From positions 28,864 through 92,863 of the forward strand of contig JAEWVF010000104.1 in assembly GCA_023459215.1 (NCBI GenBank): a stretch of DNA of 64,000 nt. Direction: 5' to 3'. This stretch comes from Chloroflexota bacterium (GTDB lineage Bacteria; Chloroflexota; Anaerolineae; Anaerolineales; Villigracilaceae). Positions 46,648-54,714 of this stretch are shown here, in pieces (the stretch's first letter is position 1; every line of letters starts with the position of its first letter). Under the pieces are notes generated by a model. That model ran no database searches, was not told the origin of the DNA, and worked only from the letters and a program-made list of their open reading frames with translations. Position numbers and translations under genes: made by a program.

Positions 46648-47032
46648 CATTGGCGGCCTGACTTTTCTGGTGCGCGATTACGATGAGGCCATTCGCTTTT
46701 TTACAGAAAAACTCGGATTTTGTCTTGTTGAAGATACGCTGCTTTCGCCCGAAAAGCGCTGGGTGCTTGTTGCCCCGGCCAAAGAAAGCGAAACACGTTT
46801 GCTGTTGGCAAAAGCGGCCACGCCTGAACAGGAGACAGCCATTGGCAACCAGAGCGGCGGCAGGGTTTTCCTGTTCCTGCACGCTGACAATTTTTGGCGG
46901 GACTACCGGCGCATGAAATCTTGTGGCGTTATTTTCCGGGAAACTCCGCGCAACGAGACTTATGGCACTGTGGCCGTTTTTGAAGATTTGTACGGCAACA
47001 CGTGGGATTTATTGGAAAGGCTAAATCCATGA
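46640..47032 (+). CDS. VOC-family (glyoxalase/bleomycin-resistance-like) protein
   Basis: A 130-residue protein built of two beta-alpha-beta-beta-beta repeats: V-R-D-Y-D-E-A-I-R-F-F-T-E-K-L-G-F at the start and Y-G-T-V-A-V-F-E-D-L-Y-G-N-T-W-D near the end. The C-terminal E and preceding ligands could hold a metal. The substrate is unknown. ATG at 46640 lies inside the last codons of deoC, so translation is coupled. Confidence 0.85.
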   Translation: MNSIGGLTFLVRDYDEAIRFFTEKLGFCLVEDTLLSPEKRWVLVAPAKESETRLLLAKAATPEQETAIGNQSGGRVFLFLHADNFWRDYRRMKSCGVIFRETPRNETYGTVAVFEDLYGNTWDLLERLNP

Positions 47033-47069
47033 GCGTTTCTCTTTTCTTTGGCGTGCAGATTTTAGGCTT

Positions 47070-47729
47070 TTAGCTGTGGGTAGTTTGATAGAGTGACATC
47101 AGGTTTTCCAGGCAGATATTTTCGAGACCGGGCAAAACCTGGTGCGCTCCTGAAAAGCGGGATTGAGGGCCGATTGCCAGTGTCCAGAATCCGCCTGCTA
47201 AAGCTGCTTCGATCCCGGCGGCGGCATCTTCCACGACGATACATTCGCACGGAGGCAGTCCCAATTGCCCGGCTGCATGCAGGAACAGGTCTGGAGCCGG
47301 TTTCTGGCGTTGCACGCTGTTTCCATCAGATATGGCATCCAGCAGGCGGGCGATTCCCAGGCGTTCGATCACTTCACGGGCGTTTTTGCTGGCAGAACCC
47401 AGGGCCGATTTCAGACCCGCAGCGCGAATTTCGATGAGTAGTTCGCGCGCGCCCGGCAGCACATCGGCGGGGGCGATTTCACGGATAAAGTTCACATAGT
47501 AGCCATTTTTGCGTTCCATAAACTCCAGCAATTGGGCTTCGGGGTATTCCCTGCCTTTGAGCAGGATGCGAAGTGACTCGCGGCGCGGGATGCCGCGCAT
47601 GGCTTCGTTCTCCTCACGGCTGAAGGGAATGTTCAGTTCATCGGCGAGACGTTTCCAGCCGCGGTAGTGATACTCGGCCGTATCGGTCAAGACGCCATCC
47701 AAATCGAAAATAAAGCCTTTGATGGGCAT
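47070..47729 (-). CDS. pgmB: Beta-phosphoglucomutase
   Basis: A 219-residue HAD-superfamily protein. It has F-D-L-D-G-V-L-T-D-T at the start (nucleophile Asp, acid Asp), a helical cap with R-G-I-P-R-R-E-S-L, the Lys/Ser motifs G-S-A-S-K-N-A and E-D-A-A-A-G near the end. It interconverts beta-glucose-1-phosphate and glucose-6-phosphate. It lies downstream of the GH65 phosphorylase in the same direction, the usual pairing, and thus takes its product. TATTCC-type start region has GGAGAAACC upstream of the ATG. Confidence 0.93.
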   Translation of the reverse strand: MPIKGFIFDLDGVLTDTAEYHYRGWKRLADELNIPFSREENEAMRGIPRRESLRILLKGREYPEAQLLEFMERKNGYYVNFIREIAPADVLPGARELLIEIRAAGLKSALGSASKNAREVIERLGIARLLDAISDGNSVQRQKPAPDLFLHAAGQLGLPPCECIVVEDAAAGIEAALAGGFWTLAIGPQSRFSGAHQVLPGLENICLENLMSLYQTTHS

Positions 47730-47798
47730 AAGGTTTCTCCATAGGTTGAGAACAGGCGCGCAAAGAGAGCGGGCTTGTTTGAAGTCCGATAAAAAGTA

Positions 47799-47829
47799 AC
47801 TGCCATTCCCGGGTTTCAGAGATGGCAGT
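47799..47829. other. Intercistronic hairpin GH65-pgmB
   Basis: Perfect 8-bp arms ACTGCCAT (47799-47806) and ATGGCAGT (47822-47829) in the spacer between the two genes, without a T run. It may tune expression of the second gene. Confidence 0.45.
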
Positions 47830-47857
47830 CAGTGGGGTCGTTTTGTGCTGGCCGGGA

Positions 47858-50005
47858 TTAATCCGGGCCGATGGTGACGATGTGTTGTTGTCCGCGCAGG
47901 TTGAAGCGGAAACTCAAACGTTTCCAATGCTTTGGCAGGCGCGGATGCGTCTCCCAATGGCCATCGGGGTGAATGCGTAAACCGCCGAAGCCAAAAACAA
48001 TCGCCTGCCAGGTGCCGCCAGCCGATGCGGCATGGATGCCGTCTCCGGCGTTTCCGCGCACATCGCGCAGATCAGCGCGGGCAGCGCGAATGAAATGCTC
48101 ATAGGCGGAGTCCACGTCACCCATCAGGCAGGCGATGATAGCCTGAATGGAGGGGCCGAGCGAAGAACCGTAGGTATGGTCGGTGCGTGAGTTGTAGTAA
48201 TCGTAATTGACGCGGATTTGCTCATCGCTGTATTCTTCGTGAAGCAAGTATTGAACCATTAACACATCCGGCTGTTTGATGGCCTGATAGTGGTTGGCGG
48301 CCTCGATGCCGAAAATCTCATGCATCGAGCGGGTGCGCAGCTCGTAATCGGCCAGGTTAACATCTTCGAGGGCGAAAAAGCCGTCGAATTGTTCGATCAG
48401 GCCATCGGGTTGGGCATTCAGGCAGATGTTCGCGGCCACCTCGCGCCACCTGGACAGGCGCTCTGCATCCAGGTCAAGTGTGTGCGCCAGGGACATCGCT
48501 TTTTGCGGGAACTTATTTTCAAGCCAGGTTAGCACATCCAGAGCTGTGGCTATGTTCCACTGCGCGAGGCGGTTGGTGTAGGCATTGTTGTTGACATGGT
48601 CGTGGTACTCATCGGGGCCAATGACATCGCTGTACCCATAGCAACCGCGTTCGGGCAGCCATTCGGCGCGCGAGGCGAAAAATTTGGCGGTATCCAGCAC
48701 CAGTTCTGCGCCGCGCTCGGCAAACCAGGCATCATCGCCGGTGGCGCGCCAGTACTGCCAGGCGGCGTAGGCTACATCGGCCGAGATGTGAATCGCCAAG
48801 TCGCCGGTCCAGACGCGGGCAAGCTTCTTTTTATCCTGGAAATCGGGAACCCAGGTTGGGGTGACTTCCTCGCCGCTGGCGGCGCTTTCCCAGGCAAACC
48901 AGGCACCCTCGTAACCGGCCAGGCTCGCCTTTTCACGTGCGGCAGGCAACGTCAGGGCGCGGTAATCGAGCAGGTTGCGGGCGATATGCGGTGCAGTATA
49001 CGTAAAGACCGGCAGCATGAAGATTTCGGTATCCCAAAAGGCATGGCCGCGATAACCAAAACCAGAGAGGGTTTTGGCGCCAATATTGACACGGTTATCG
49101 TGGCGCGGCGCGGCGATGAGCAGTTGGAACAAGCTGAAGCGGACGGCCAACTCAGCCTCCTCGTCGCCTTCGATGCGGATATCGCAGCGCTCCCATTCGC
49201 TTGCCCAGGCCTGGGTCTGTGCTACGAGAGCGGCCTCCCAACTCTGGGGTTTTGTGGCGTGCTCAAGGGCCAGGGATAACGGTTCGGCGGTATCGCGCGA
49301 GGTTGCCACCCCAACAAACTTGGTCACCCTTATGGTTTCTCCGCGTCTGGCGGCGAAGACCTGCCTCAGCGTGGGCACATTCTCGGCATCCCAATAATCG
49401 GCTGCGGCGGGGTCTGTTCCGCACAGGCGCATGGCCAGGGCCAGTTCGACGCCGGTTTTGCGGGTCCGGTTTCGCAGGCAGACGATGTTTTCGTTTTTCC
49501 GTCCTTGTTCGATCCATTCCCAATGGGCGATGCCCTCGTTGTCGCTGTTACCGTTGAGCGCGGCGCGAATCTCGATTTCGCCTTCGAATTCAGGGATAAC
49601 CTGGCAGCGCAGGGCGAGCAGGTGTTCATCAGCCAGGGATGCAAAACGCTCGAAAACGATGGTTGCCACTTGCCCAACGGGAGATTGCCAGCGCACACGG
49701 CGGGTGAGCAAACCGCTGCGCAGATCGAGTTCGCGCTGGAAATCGAGGATTTGCCCACTGGCCAGGGAAAATTTCTCGCCGTTGAGCAATACCTGCACCG
49801 AGAGCCAGTCGGGCGCGTTGGCCAGTTCGGTGAATGAAATCGGCATATCATCAAAAACGCCATGGATAAAGGTGGCGCGGCGTTCGCCAGGGTAGCCTTC
49901 TTCCAGCGAACCGCGCGTGGAGAGATAGCCATTCCCGATGGTGAAAATGGTCTCCTTGTGATGCTGTGAAGCAGGATTAAATGAGTTTTCAGTGATTGTC
50001 CACAT
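47858..50005 (-). CDS. Glycoside hydrolase family 65 disaccharide phosphorylase
   Basis: A 715-residue enzyme with the GH65 layout: N-terminal beta-sandwich, linker, alpha/alpha barrel and C-terminal sheet. The catalytic acid is probably E466 in G-P-D-E-Y-H-D-H-V-N-N-N-A-Y-T-N; F-W-D-T-E near residue 323 is also conserved. It phosphorolyses an alpha-glucobiose (kojibiose, maltose, nigerose or trehalose type) to beta-glucose-1-phosphate plus glucose; the sequence does not settle which. It sits between the sugar permeases and pgmB, completing an import-to-glycolysis route. Confidence 0.92.
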   Translation of the reverse strand: MWTITENSFNPASQHHKETIFTIGNGYLSTRGSLEEGYPGERRATFIHGVFDDMPISFTELANAPDWLSVQVLLNGEKFSLASGQILDFQRELDLRSGLLTRRVRWQSPVGQVATIVFERFASLADEHLLALRCQVIPEFEGEIEIRAALNGNSDNEGIAHWEWIEQGRKNENIVCLRNRTRKTGVELALAMRLCGTDPAAADYWDAENVPTLRQVFAARRGETIRVTKFVGVATSRDTAEPLSLALEHATKPQSWEAALVAQTQAWASEWERCDIRIEGDEEAELAVRFSLFQLLIAAPRHDNRVNIGAKTLSGFGYRGHAFWDTEIFMLPVFTYTAPHIARNLLDYRALTLPAAREKASLAGYEGAWFAWESAASGEEVTPTWVPDFQDKKKLARVWTGDLAIHISADVAYAAWQYWRATGDDAWFAERGAELVLDTAKFFASRAEWLPERGCYGYSDVIGPDEYHDHVNNNAYTNRLAQWNIATALDVLTWLENKFPQKAMSLAHTLDLDAERLSRWREVAANICLNAQPDGLIEQFDGFFALEDVNLADYELRTRSMHEIFGIEAANHYQAIKQPDVLMVQYLLHEEYSDEQIRVNYDYYNSRTDHTYGSSLGPSIQAIIACLMGDVDSAYEHFIRAARADLRDVRGNAGDGIHAASAGGTWQAIVFGFGGLRIHPDGHWETHPRLPKHWKRLSFRFNLRGQQHIVTIGPD

Positions 50006-50076
50006 AGTTCATCAATTCAATAAGGCATCTGGCCTGCCTTGCCGCGACAACAAGGCAGGCGGTCTGGAGGAGAAAA

Positions 50077-51009
50077 TCAACCTTCTTTTGATCCGGTTGT
50101 GGCGATGCTTTGGATAAAATAGCGCTGGAACAAGAAGAACAGAACCAGGATCGGGATGGTGTTGAACAGGGAGCCGGCCAGCACCACCGAGTAAAGGGTA
50201 TAGTATTCGCCGCGGAACCACTGCAAGCCGAGCGGCAGGGTGAAATTTTCGGGGCTGCGCAGGATGAGCAGGGGCTCAAGGAAACGATTCCATTCGCCCT
50301 GGAAGGTGAGCAGCGCCAGGGTGATCAGCTGGGTCTGGCTGACGGGTAGGACAATGCGGAAAAAGGTGCCCCAGCGTCCCGAACCGTCCATCACTGCGGC
50401 TTCTTCCAGTTCTTTGGGAAAAGATTTGTAGAACTGGGTCATCATGAAAACCCCGAAGGCATCCACCATGTGTGGCAGGACAACCCCGCTCAGTTTATCG
50501 ATCAGGTTGAACCCGGTGGGAATGGTCAGCCCGCCGATTTCCAATCCGCCCTTGATAATACCCGGGCCGATGATGAGAAATTTGGGGATGAGCGTGACCA
50601 CGCCCGGCATCATCATCGAAACCAGCATGGCGTTGAACAGGAAGTTCTTATAGGGAAATTCGATGCGCGCGAAGGCGTATCCGGCCATGGCGCAGAACAG
50701 CACTCGCAGGAACATTACCACTACCGAGATAACCGTACTGTTCAGTACCCAGCGCGGGAATAGCTCGAAGGAGTTGATGATTGTCTGGTAATTCTCCAGG
50801 GTAAATGGGATGGGCAGCCAGATGGGCGGGTTGTAAGAGAATTCAACCGGCTTGAGTGAGAAAACCAGGGTGAAATAGAGCGGGGCCAGGCAGATCAAGC
50901 CCCAAAAAATCAACAGGATGTAGAAGACCGGCGCTTTGCAATATTCCCAAAGCGTCAGGAAGCGATCCCGCCAACTGGAGCCCATCACAGGTTTGGAAAT
51001 GGTTGTCAT
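50077..51009 (-). CDS. Sugar ABC transporter permease (MalG type)
   Basis: A 310-residue permease with six spans and the EAA-loop E-E-A-A-V-M-D-G-S-G near residue 220, followed by the P-V-S-Q region. It is the second transmembrane subunit of the importer. It starts 9 nt after the MalF-type gene. The gene has no ATPase neighbour, so a shared MsmX-like ATPase encoded elsewhere is expected. Confidence 0.9.
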   Translation of the reverse strand: MTTISKPVMGSSWRDRFLTLWEYCKAPVFYILLIFWGLICLAPLYFTLVFSLKPVEFSYNPPIWLPIPFTLENYQTIINSFELFPRWVLNSTVISVVVMFLRVLFCAMAGYAFARIEFPYKNFLFNAMLVSMMMPGVVTLIPKFLIIGPGIIKGGLEIGGLTIPTGFNLIDKLSGVVLPHMVDAFGVFMMTQFYKSFPKELEEAAVMDGSGRWGTFFRIVLPVSQTQLITLALLTFQGEWNRFLEPLLILRSPENFTLPLGLQWFRGEYYTLYSVVLAGSLFNTIPILVLFFLFQRYFIQSIATTGSKEG

Positions 51010-51018
51010 GATGCTCTC

Positions 51019-51906
51019 CTATTGGGTTGTGGAGCCGCTGCCTTCAATGATGCGGCGCTGCAGGATGGTTACAACCAGGATGATCAGGGTCAGGATGACC
51101 GCCAGGGCGGATGCCTGGCCCATCTTGATGGTTGTATCGCGGAAGGCCCACTTGTAAATCAGGTAGGTGATGGTGGTAGTGCTATCAAGTGGGCCGCCGG
51201 AAGTCATGACAAAGATCTGATCGAATACCTGGAAGGAACCGATCACCCCGACCGTCACGACGAAGAAAATGACCGGTCTGAGCATCGGGATGGTGATGTA
51301 CAGGAAGGTTTGCAGCGCGTCAGCCCCGTCGATTTGGGCCGCTTCGTAGATGGATGCGGAAATATCCTGTAGCCCGGAAAGGAAAATAAGCATCAATGTT
51401 CCGCTGGTGGTGAAGATATTCATGCCCATGATGACGTAAAAAGCCGTGTTGACATTGTCCAGCCAGTTGACGGTCAGTCCGGTAATCTGGTTGAAGATAC
51501 CTTGCGGCGCGAACAACCAGATGAAGATGAGCGAAATCACGACTGAAGAGGTAACCGAAGGCAGGTAAAAAATGGTGCGAAAGGCGCGCCGGAAACGTAG
51601 TTTCTGATCCATGGCGAAGGCCAGCACCAGGCTGATGATGGTTTGCAATGGAACAACGATCAGGGCGTATTTGAAGGTGTTGGGCAGGGCCTTGGTCAGG
51701 AACAATTCATCGCTCAGGATGCGCTGGTAGCCTTCCAGCCCCCAGAACTCGGGCGGCCGGAGCAGGTTGTACTTGGTAAAGGACAGGAACAATGCGTAGC
51801 CCAGTGAGAATACGCTGAAGGTGAGAAAGATAAAAAGCCACGGCGAGATGAAGAGATAGCCAGTGATGGCCTCGGCGACTTTTTTCTGGCTCATTTTGTT
51901 ACTCAT
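51019..51906 (-). CDS. Sugar ABC transporter permease (MalF type)
   Basis: A 295-residue permease with six spans and the EAA-loop Y-E-A-A-Q-I-D-G-A-D-A near residue 195. ATG at 51906 is preferred because GGAGG stands just upstream; the longer frame adds four residues. It pairs with the MalG-type subunit. Located between the binding-protein gene and malG. Confidence 0.9.
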   Translation of the reverse strand: MSNKMSQKKVAEAITGYLFISPWLFIFLTFSVFSLGYALFLSFTKYNLLRPPEFWGLEGYQRILSDELFLTKALPNTFKYALIVVPLQTIISLVLAFAMDQKLRFRRAFRTIFYLPSVTSSVVISLIFIWLFAPQGIFNQITGLTVNWLDNVNTAFYVIMGMNIFTTSGTLMLIFLSGLQDISASIYEAAQIDGADALQTFLYITIPMLRPVIFFVVTVGVIGSFQVFDQIFVMTSGGPLDSTTTITYLIYKWAFRDTTIKMGQASALAVILTLIILVVTILQRRIIEGSGSTTQ

Positions 51907-51965
51907 GAGAGCCTCCATTTCGGAGGGACGGGCGCGCCCGCCCCTCCTGTCTTATCCAGCGAAAA

Positions 51966-53273
51966 CTATTGGGAAAGAACCTTGCGAATGGCATCGGCGG
52001 CCTGCTGCAATGCCTCGGCAACAGCCTGGTTCTCTTTGAAAACACGTTCCAGCGCCTTGCCCATTTGGTCGTTGACATCCGAGCCAACTGCGCCCCAGAA
52101 GAAAGGCTTGGCGCCTTCGAGCGCGCCGCGGAAGATGGCAGCGGTATTCGGGTTGTTCTTCAGGTATTCGCTTTCTTGCAGGGAAATGCGTGAGGGCAGG
52201 GCGAATCCGCTTTCGAGTACGGCTTTCTGGCTGGCTTCGTTGGTCAGGAAGTTAACCACTTTCCAGGCGGCTTCGGCATTCTTGGTGTTGGCAGAAATAC
52301 CCCAGGCTACGGTGAAGATCAGGTTGCCTTCGCCTGCTGGCCCGGCTGGAGGTAAGACTACGCCATATTGGGTGCCGGGGAACTGGTCGCGCAGGTAGGG
52401 GATCAGCCAGCCGCCTTCATAAACCATGGCGCATTGGCCCTTGCCGAACAGGGTTCCTTGCCAGCCTTCGCCCAGGTCGGATGGCATGGCACCAATTTGT
52501 TCTGTGCGGAAGGATGTGTAGAATTCAGCGGCTTCGATTGCTGCCTGGCCGTCGAGAGCGGCTTCGCTATAATCCTCGTTCATAACCATGCCGCCGTTCT
52601 GGAAAACGAAGACCGGGAAGCGGCCCGGATCGGGCGGGGTGCAGAAACCGTATACGGGCTTGTTGGCATCGCTCAGATCGGTGAGTTTGGCCGAAGCTTC
52701 TTTCAGGTCATCCCAGGTCCAATCATCGGTGGGATATTCGATCCCGGCTTTGTCGAACAAACCCTTGTTGTAGAACATGCCCAGGGTGTTGAAATCTTTT
52801 GGAATGCCATAGGTTTTGCCATCGTAGGTGAAAGCATCCATCAGTGCGGGGATGAATTCTTCTCGCTTGGCGCCTGAGGCAGCCATCAGGTTATCCAGGG
52901 GTAGCACCACTTCGTTGGCGGCCAGTTCCTGCCACCAGAAAATATCCATGTAGTAGATGTCAGGCTCGGTGCCGGATGCGATAGCGGTTAACAGGGCCTG
53001 TTTGTAGTCGCCGGTGATGGGTTCGTACTTGACCAGGATATCGGGGTTTTCAACCGAAAACTTGTACAGCAGGGATTCGAGCAGGGCGGTTTCTGCCGGG
53101 CTGGAGACCCAGCCGGAGAGACGCACAACAGTTTTGTCCGCGGGGACTTCGACAATCTGGGTTTCTTTGACCGTTTCAATAATGGTCTCTGGCGCAGCCG
53201 CTGGGGCGCCGCAGGCGCTTAGCAAGATGGCGGCTAAAAACAGGATAGATAGTGCTTTATGAAGGGACTTCAT
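51966..53273 (-). CDS. Sugar-binding lipoprotein of ABC importer
   Basis: A 435-residue extracytoplasmic solute-binding protein. The signal peptide ends in the lipobox L-L-S-A-C with C21 the lipidated residue, followed by an Ala/Pro/Glu-rich linker. The mature part has the cluster B/family 1 sugar-binding fold: D-I-Y-Y-M-D-I-F-W-W near residue 110, and W-K-V-V-N-F-L-T-N near residue 345. It captures the oligosaccharide for the permeases. AAGGAG precedes the ATG. It heads the operon and its promoter region carries the palindrome AAAACATGTTTT. Confidence 0.92.
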   Translation of the reverse strand: MKSLHKALSILFLAAILLSACGAPAAAPETIIETVKETQIVEVPADKTVVRLSGWVSSPAETALLESLLYKFSVENPDILVKYEPITGDYKQALLTAIASGTEPDIYYMDIFWWQELAANEVVLPLDNLMAASGAKREEFIPALMDAFTYDGKTYGIPKDFNTLGMFYNKGLFDKAGIEYPTDDWTWDDLKEASAKLTDLSDANKPVYGFCTPPDPGRFPVFVFQNGGMVMNEDYSEAALDGQAAIEAAEFYTSFRTEQIGAMPSDLGEGWQGTLFGKGQCAMVYEGGWLIPYLRDQFPGTQYGVVLPPAGPAGEGNLIFTVAWGISANTKNAEAAWKVVNFLTNEASQKAVLESGFALPSRISLQESEYLKNNPNTAAIFRGALEGAKPFFWGAVGSDVNDQMGKALERVFKENQAVAEALQQAADAIRKVLSQ

Positions 53274-53315
53274 CAGATTCTCCTTATTATTTGTGAGACA
53301 TAACTCGGGTTTTGC

Positions 53316-53327
53316 AAAACATGTTTT
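53316..53327. promoter_or_regulatory. Palindrome AAAACATGTTTT upstream of the binding-protein operon
   Basis: A perfect 12-bp palindrome, next to TTTTGCAAAA, 43 nt upstream of the binding-protein ATG. A near-copy, AAAACATATTTT with GC before it, lies at 54678-54689 in the ArsR-type promoter, suggesting one regulator for both. The rest of 53274-53466 holds no gene. Confidence 0.5.
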
Positions 53328-53466
53328 TTATGGTAAAAGTGAGTAGCCCTGGTTTCTGGATAGCGAAATTCACCTCCTCAGTGAGCGTGGAGTTCTGGAT
53401 AGAGAAGCGCATGCCGCCCGCAAAAGTGACTGCGCTGCTCTGACAATATCCGAGCCGGGGTTTTTT

Positions 53467-54483
53467 CTATCCCGATGCCCGTACAACCAATTGGGGTGAA
53501 AGGATTACCTGGGTTTCTGGTGTAGGTTTTCCTTCCATCTGTGAAACCAATATTTCAACACACTTGCGCCCGGCCTCGCGGATGGGCTGGCGCACGGTTG
53601 TCAGCGAGGGGAAGAGATATTGCGACATGGGGGCATCATCGAACCCGACGATTGCCAGCTCCCGACCGGCTTCGATGCCTGTTTCGCGCGCTGCGTGGAT
53701 CGCGCCAATGGCCTGGGTATCGTTGAGTGTTACCAGGGCTGTGGGGCGATCCACGGCCGGCAAGCCCAGAAGACGCACAGTGGCTTCGCGCCCAAACTCG
53801 AAGGTTCCCTGGCCACGTTCGATCCATTCCGGGCGGACTTCCAACCCGGCGGCTTGCATGGCATCGAAATAACCGCGCATCCGCTCGTTGCCAACACGAG
53901 AGTCATGCGGCCAGGCGATTGCTGCGATTTTTTTGTGACCTTTTTGGATCAAGTGCCCAGTGGCCTGGCGCAGCCCTTCGGCGCCATCTACATCTACATA
54001 AGGGAATTCAAGCTCCGGGTTGGAGCGCCCAAAAGCGACAAAGGGGAAATTCCGCTCGAGCAGGAAGGCGATCCGCGGATCGTTGTAGTTCACGCTAGAG
54101 AGCACAAATCCATCCACCCGGCCGGTATCGATCAGCTCGCGATAGTCATCCACTTGCTGCTGGCCTTCGCGGAAAGGAAAAGGCAGCAGGTGATAGCCTG
54201 CTGCCTCGGCTTCGCGGACCATGCTGGTCAGGAATTGGTCGAGAATGTGGTTGACCTGATCGGGGGAGGTCTGCACCCAAGAGTAGCCAATCATAAAACT
54301 GCGCTTGACGCGCATGTTGCGCGCAATCTGGTTCGGGCGGTAGCCCAATTCGTGAACGGCTGCGTAAATGCGTTGTTGGGTCTCTGGCGAAACCTGAAGC
54401 TGCCCATTTAGCACCTTCGACACGGTTTGATAACTGACGCCGGCATGAGCGGCTACTGCTTTAAGGGTAATTTTTTCTGGCAT
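53467..54483 (-). CDS. LacI-family transcriptional regulator
   Basis: A 338-residue repressor with an N-terminal LacI HTH and hinge (T-L-K-A-V-A-A-H-A-G-V-S-Y-Q-T-V-S-K-V-L-N-G) and a periplasmic-binding-like ligand domain (residues 60-338). Ligand-site motifs include G-F-D-D-A-P-M near residue 275. It sits beside the sugar operon but carries its own strong control region: a perfect 36-bp palindrome at its promoter. I use ATG at 54483; a GTG four codons upstream is possible. Ligand is likely the imported disaccharide or a derivative. Confidence 0.9.
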   Translation of the reverse strand: MPEKITLKAVAAHAGVSYQTVSKVLNGQLQVSPETQQRIYAAVHELGYRPNQIARNMRVKRSFMIGYSWVQTSPDQVNHILDQFLTSMVREAEAAGYHLLPFPFREGQQQVDDYRELIDTGRVDGFVLSSVNYNDPRIAFLLERNFPFVAFGRSNPELEFPYVDVDGAEGLRQATGHLIQKGHKKIAAIAWPHDSRVGNERMRGYFDAMQAAGLEVRPEWIERGQGTFEFGREATVRLLGLPAVDRPTALVTLNDTQAIGAIHAARETGIEAGRELAIVGFDDAPMSQYLFPSLTTVRQPIREAGRKCVEILVSQMEGKPTPETQVILSPQLVVRASG

Positions 54484-54502
54484 GGTGATGTTCACTTTTT
54501 TG

Positions 54503-54538
54503 ATATAGGCGAACGTTCGCGCGAACGTTCGCCTATAT
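54503..54538. promoter_or_regulatory. 36-bp perfect palindrome, LacI operator candidate
   Basis: Two adjacent GCGAACGTTCGC palindromes (54508-54519 and 54522-54533, sharing a GCGC centre) with ATATAGG/CCTATAT flanks make one perfect 36-bp palindrome. Each half fits a LacI operator with central CG (CGAACGTTCG). It sits just after the -10 and before the LacI start. Confidence 0.75.
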
Positions 54539-54566
54539 GATACAATAGCTCAATTGACTTTGTCAA
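54537..54566 (-). promoter_or_regulatory. Promoter of the LacI gene
   Basis: Minus strand: TTGACA (54566-54561), 18 nt, TATCAT (54542-54537). The palindrome begins exactly at its downstream edge, so a bound repressor would block initiation. Confidence 0.7.
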
Positions 54567-54639
54567 GTGTGAATTTGGGTATAAAAGCCTATGATTCGCG
54601 CAAAAACGCCAATCAATTTGGTAGCCAGAAATTAACCAC

Positions 54640-54667
54640 TTGACTTTTTCGTCAAAAGAAATATAAT
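54640..54667 (+). promoter_or_regulatory. Promoter of the ArsR-type gene
   Basis: TTGACT (54640-54645), 16 nt, TATAAT (54662-54667). Start is expected near 54674, followed at once by the AAAACATATTTT element. Confidence 0.75.
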
Positions 54668-54677
54668 TTTATGTAGC

Positions 54678-54689
54678 AAAACATATTTT
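54678..54689. promoter_or_regulatory. AAAACATATTTT operator-like element
   Basis: Near-palindromic element just after the transcription start of the ArsR-type gene; GCAAAACAT(A/G)TTTT is shared with 53314-53327. Probable operator of the ArsR-type regulator (inference). Confidence 0.5.
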
Positions 54690-54714
54690 TGTGTTTTTAT
54701 CTGATGCATAACCA

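Noticed and set aside
54503..54538. 36-bp palindrome as a LexA box
   Set aside because: GAACGTTC lacks the four-base spacer of GAAC-N4-GTTC; position and form fit a LacI autoregulatory site.
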